From Actinoallomurus sp963823735 (lineage in GTDB: Bacteria; Actinomycetota; Actinomycetes; Streptosporangiales; Streptosporangiaceae), in assembly GCA_963823735.1 (NCBI GenBank), contig CAWGMO010000002.1:1426001-1490000 (forward strand): 64,000 bases of DNA, in the 5' to 3' direction. Both the position numbers and the translations under genes were made by a program. The notes beneath the pieces are model-generated. The model had not been told where the DNA came from and ran no database searches. It saw only the letters and a list, made by a program, of their open reading frames with translations. Of the stretch, positions 61,099 through 64,000 are shown piece by piece. Every line of letters begins with the position of its first letter. Position 1 is the stretch's first letter.

Positions 61099-61536
61099 CT
61101 AGACGCCCGCGCCGCAGTGCCAGCCGATGTCGTTCTTGCCCCAGATGCAGACCCGAGCCTTGTAGCCGGTGTCGTCCCGGTGATAGCCCGTGTGGACCTG
61201 GTCACCGTCCGCCTGGTACTCGTTGGACACCTTCTGGTAGCTGCCGCTGCCATGACGGACCTGCAGAATCATGTTGCAGTAGTACGTGTCCTCCCATGAC
61301 TGCGCGAGCCCCTGTGCCTCGAAGTGGCCCCCGGACACCCTGCTGTTGATCCATCCCTTGCATCGGCCTCGCGTGATGACCGAGCTCGGCTCGTACCCGT
61401 CCGTGTGGATCGCGGGCCCCCGCCGCCCGGCCTCCGAGGCGTGGGCCGCCGGCACCGCCATCGCCGTCATGGCGCCCGCCATCAGAGCGACGGCGCCCGC
61501 CCGACGAATCCGTCCGCGCCCGCGCTTTTCCACCAT
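61099..61536 (-). CDS. small secreted protein with four cysteines
   Basis: About 145 residues. A signal peptide (residues 1-34: RRAGAVALMAGAMTAMAVPAAHA) is followed by a mature part of about 110 residues rich in Gly, Tyr and Trp with four Cys (RCKGW, YYCN, VCIWG, HCGAG), so two disulfides are likely. SSVITRGRCKGWINSRVSGG and the C-terminal GKNDIGWHCGAGV resemble actinomycete secreted proteins of unknown role. ATG 61536 or GTG 61542 starts it. Confidence 0.78.
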   Translation of the reverse strand: MVEKRGRGRIRRAGAVALMAGAMTAMAVPAAHASEAGRRGPAIHTDGYEPSSVITRGRCKGWINSRVSGGHFEAQGLAQSWEDTYYCNMILQVRHGSGSYQKVSNEYQADGDQVHTGYHRDDTGYKARVCIWGKNDIGWHCGAGV

Positions 61537-61717
61537 GTCCACCTGTCCCCCATTCTGAGCGCCGACATTGTCGGACGCGCCACTGAATTGCTTCGTTGAG
61601 AAGCATTCCGGGCGAAAAGGGGAGCGTCATCGGCACGGAGCGCAATAAGGCTTGACGAACAGCGCAATACACGGAGCGGCCCTAACACCCGGATTCGGGC
61701 CGCTGCGACCACCTATG

Positions 61718-62521
61718 TCAAGGCGCCGGCGGTGACCAGCACAGGTGCGAGGGGATTCCGTCGGTGCGGAAGCTCTCCTCGTACAGAGGCCCCGGCGGGA
61801 GGTCGTCGATGACGTGTACGCGCCGGTTCGGCGGTTCGCCGTGGCCCGCGGGCAGTTCGGGGCGTGCGGAGTCCGGGGTCAGGCCGGCCCGTACGGCGAC
61901 CGCGAGCAGGGCCTCGGCGGTGAGCGGGGCTCTCGGCGTGACGTCGAAGCTGTCCGGGTCCAGGTAGCGCAGCAGCGTCCGGATCCCCGTCTCGTCCACC
62001 GTACGGGCGCGTGCGGCGCGTACCAGGTCCTCGAAGGCGTCCGACGCCTCGCCTGAGGTGTCTCCTTGGCCGAGAAAGGCGTCCTCGACCTGGTCGTCGC
62101 GTCCGGGGCCGCCGCCGCCGTCCTCCATACCGTCCGGGTAGTCCGTGTGGGCCCAGGTCGAGCCGTCCCACCAGTAGACGTACTGGATGATCTGTTCCTC
62201 GCGCATCATCGCGGCGAGCCATTCCCAGGGCAGCCAGGCCGGGCCGCCCGCCAGCAGGTCGATGGGCGGGACCTGGCGGCGGGTCTCGCTGTAGTCGACG
62301 TCGTAGCCGTAGAGGAGCGCCCGGCCGCCTTCGACCCAGCTCATGCCGTGCCAGCCATTGCCGACGTCGCCGGTGCGCACCCCGTCCTCGCGTACGGTCG
62401 CGCCGAATCCCGGGGTGGCCACGGTGAGCATGGCCAGGGCGCAGGACTCCGCCCACAGGTCCTCGGGTGCGGACAGACGAAGCAAGGGCACGGCGGCACT
62501 CCCACGGTCGTTGATGATCAT
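61718..62521 (-). CDS. conserved hypothetical protein
   Basis: 267 residues, soluble, no signal. Visible: APEDLWAESCALAMLTVATPGFG, an aromatic patch WHGMSWVEGGRALLYGYDVDYSE, LPWEWLAAMMREEQIIQYVYWWDGSTWAHT, then an acidic Gly-rich loop (PDGMEDGGGGPGRDD) and a helical C-terminal part. This looks like a SUKH/SMI1-type or nucleic-acid-independent actinomycete protein, but I cannot name a family. Nothing nearby suggests a toxin partner. Confidence 0.72.
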   Translation of the reverse strand: MIINDRGSAAVPLLRLSAPEDLWAESCALAMLTVATPGFGATVREDGVRTGDVGNGWHGMSWVEGGRALLYGYDVDYSETRRQVPPIDLLAGGPAWLPWEWLAAMMREEQIIQYVYWWDGSTWAHTDYPDGMEDGGGGPGRDDQVEDAFLGQGDTSGEASDAFEDLVRAARARTVDETGIRTLLRYLDPDSFDVTPRAPLTAEALLAVAVRAGLTPDSARPELPAGHGEPPNRRVHVIDDLPPGPLYEESFRTDGIPSHLCWSPPAP

Positions 62522-62566
62522 CGCCGCGTTCGACGCGCCACACGCGACCGGAGTTCCCCGAAAAAG

Positions 62567-62596
62567 GGGCCTCCGGCGAGGTCTCGCCGGAGGCCC
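62567..62596 (-). terminator. intrinsic terminator with T-run after the phosphoesterase gene
   Basis: GGGCCTCCGGCGA - GGTC - TCGCCGGAGGCCC, 13-base stem; on the minus strand it is followed by CTTTTT. Confidence 0.92.
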
Positions 62597-62603
62597 AGAA
62601 AGA

Positions 62604-63899
62604 TCAGGCGGTCTTGACGCCCGTGAAGCCGCGCTCGATCGCCAGGCGTGCCAGCTCCGGCCAGTCCTCGCCCGCGTGGGCGTGGGTCGGGAGGATGCAG
62701 CCGAGGGTGATCGGGAGCGGGATGTTGTACCTCGGGGCCGTCAGGTTCGGCGGGCTGTCGAAGTCGAGGACCTCGGCCAGGTTGTTGGCCGCCGCGTCGC
62801 GGACGGTCAGCGGCTCCAGGCCGAACCTCCACTCGATCATCTTCAGGACCGACGTGTGGTCGTACAGGCCGTGCGCCACGTGCCCGCGCCGTGCGAGCGG
62901 TGACATGACCACGCACGGCACGCGGAAGCCGCGCTGGCCGGCGCCCAGGTCGGGGTTCGGGTCCGGGCCGACGGGCGGCGGCACGTGGTCGAAGAAGCCG
63001 CCCCACTCGTCGTAGGTCACGACCAGGACGGTGCGCTCCCACTTGGGGCTGGACACGATCGCGTCGTGGACCTTCCCGAGGAAGTGCTGGCCGAGGCGGA
63101 TGTCGGCGAGCGGGTGCTCGTCCTCGGCGAACCCGGGGATGGCCTCGCCGAGGAAGCTCGGGTCCACGTACGAGACCGCCGGCAGGGTGCCGGTGGCGGC
63201 GCGGGCGTAGAACTCGGTGATCTGGCTCGTGACGCCGAGCTGGCTCACGCCGTACAGCGCGGTGATCGGCACGTCGCTGAAGTAGTAGCGGCCGGACACG
63301 CCCGCCGCCGTGAGGCGGTCCCAGATCGTCGGCATCGTCGCGATCTGCGTCACCGACGTCGTCGTACGGTCCGTCTGCGCCGAGTGCATGAAGAAGCGGT
63401 TCGGGAACGTCGGCGCCATCATGGCGGCGAAGTAGTTGTCGCAGACCGTCCACTCCGGAGCGGCCTTGCCGTAGAAGTCCAGGTCGGCCTGTTCGAAGTA
63501 GCCGATGGACAGTTCGTCGTTGTCACCCGCCCGCAGCCAGCCGTCGCACGCGCCATTGTTGAACTCGGTGCGACCGCCCTCGTACGAGTGGTCGGGGTCG
63601 TTGAAGTTACAGCCGTGCGGGACCAGCAGATGGTGCGTCTGGTGCGCGTTGCCGGCCGTGTCGGTGTACGTCAGCCCGGCCTGCTTGCCCTCCGCACCGG
63701 GCAACCAGCCGAGATAGTGGTCGAAGGACCGGTTCTCCATCATGACGACGACAATGTGGTCGATGCCGGAGTCGCCCGGATCCGGAAGGTTGGCCAGTGT
63801 CCGCGCACGCGTTCTGGCCTGCGCCGGACCGGCGAGGCCCGCGGCCATCGCCGCGCCCGCCGTGCCCGCGATGAATCCGCGCCGGCTCACATCTTTCAC
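62604..63899 (-). CDS. Tat-exported phospholipase C / phosphoesterase family protein
   Basis: 431 residues. Twin-arginine signal VSRRGFIAGTAGAAMAAGLA, cleaved near AQA. Catalytic domain of the bacterial PLC/acid phosphatase family (PF04185): DHIVVVMMENRSFDHYLGWL, PTFPNRFFMHSAQTD, TVLVVTYDEWGGFFDHVPPP and HGLYDHTSVLKMIEWRFGL, with metal-binding Asp/Asn/His in these motifs. It cleaves phosphate esters (phospholipids or others) outside the cell, probably to supply phosphate. GTG 63899 with GGGAGA upstream places the twin Arg near residue 5, better than a more upstream ATG. Confidence 0.92.
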   Translation of the reverse strand: MKDVSRRGFIAGTAGAAMAAGLAGPAQARTRARTLANLPDPGDSGIDHIVVVMMENRSFDHYLGWLPGAEGKQAGLTYTDTAGNAHQTHHLLVPHGCNFNDPDHSYEGGRTEFNNGACDGWLRAGDNDELSIGYFEQADLDFYGKAAPEWTVCDNYFAAMMAPTFPNRFFMHSAQTDRTTTSVTQIATMPTIWDRLTAAGVSGRYYFSDVPITALYGVSQLGVTSQITEFYARAATGTLPAVSYVDPSFLGEAIPGFAEDEHPLADIRLGQHFLGKVHDAIVSSPKWERTVLVVTYDEWGGFFDHVPPPVGPDPNPDLGAGQRGFRVPCVVMSPLARRGHVAHGLYDHTSVLKMIEWRFGLEPLTVRDAAANNLAEVLDFDSPPNLTAPRYNIPLPITLGCILPTHAHAGEDWPELARLAIERGFTGVKTA

Positions 63900-64000
63900 G
63901 TCGTCTCCCAACGTCCGCCCTAGGTGCCGGAGAAGAGTACGACGGCGCCGGTGACACATTGGTGAAGATCGTGAGGCCAGTTCCGGACATTCACCCGATA

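Overview
The window is about 70% GC, uses many GTG starts, and has short intergenic gaps and TGATG or ATGA gene overlaps. It carries family types typical of soil actinomycetes: a complete protocatechuate branch, an Rv1747-like FHA-ABC transporter, a DUF3618/holin-like pair and a GH2 exo-glucosaminidase. I read it as chromosome of a large-genome filamentous actinomycete, possibly Streptosporangiales-like; the genus is inference. I see no phage, plasmid backbone, insertion sequence, CRISPR array or rRNA.

Layout. 1-4.4 kb: a partial VOC protein, a KDPG aldolase, an unknown TIM-barrel-like protein, then an acyl-CoA dehydrogenase-TetR-cupin operon with a clear TetR operator. 5.3-8.2 kb: secreted GH2 exo-beta-D-glucosaminidase behind an AT-rich inverted repeat. 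8.4-16 kb: MarR regulator, a 35-residue membrane peptide coupled to a GT2 glycosyltransferase, an orphan winged-helix regulator, a ureohydrolase, a ROK kinase and a 2-hydroxyacid dehydrogenase, with tandem heptanucleotide repeats in the gaps. 16.4-24.4 kb: envelope genes (FHA-ABC transporter, two polytopic membrane proteins, a flippase-like protein) around a BlaI-type repressor. 24.4-29.6 kb: two small membrane proteins behind a BlaI-like operator, and a four-gene operon (MFS transporter, MarR, two soluble proteins) built from the same carboxypeptidase-regulatory-like domain.

30.4-31.8 kb holds the most unusual item: two tandem minus-strand RNAs that fold like tRNAs with the order of the arms circularly permuted (T arm, closed acceptor hairpin, D arm) and an extra helix beyond the anticodon-like stem. 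This is the architecture of bacterial Y RNAs of the YrlA group; the alternative is permuted tRNA genes. A 244-residue protein of unknown function lies just upstream in the same orientation.

31.9-45.4 kb: membrane stress-type pair, orphan ctaD, small enzymes, LysE exporter, then the 4-hydroxybenzoate/protocatechuate operon pcaIJHGBDC-iclR-pobA, which converts 4-hydroxybenzoate to 3-oxoadipyl-CoA (thiolase pcaF not here), and a divergent pgeF-CDF pair. 45.4-64 kb: hrpA broken by four +1 shifts, chorismate mutase, AlkX/AlkZ-like protein, SpoU methyltransferase, SGNH hydrolase, PucR-type regulator, a pseudokinase with one frame break, an ABC exporter, a TetR-controlled Baeyer-Villiger monooxygenase, two unknown proteins and a Tat-exported phosphoesterase.
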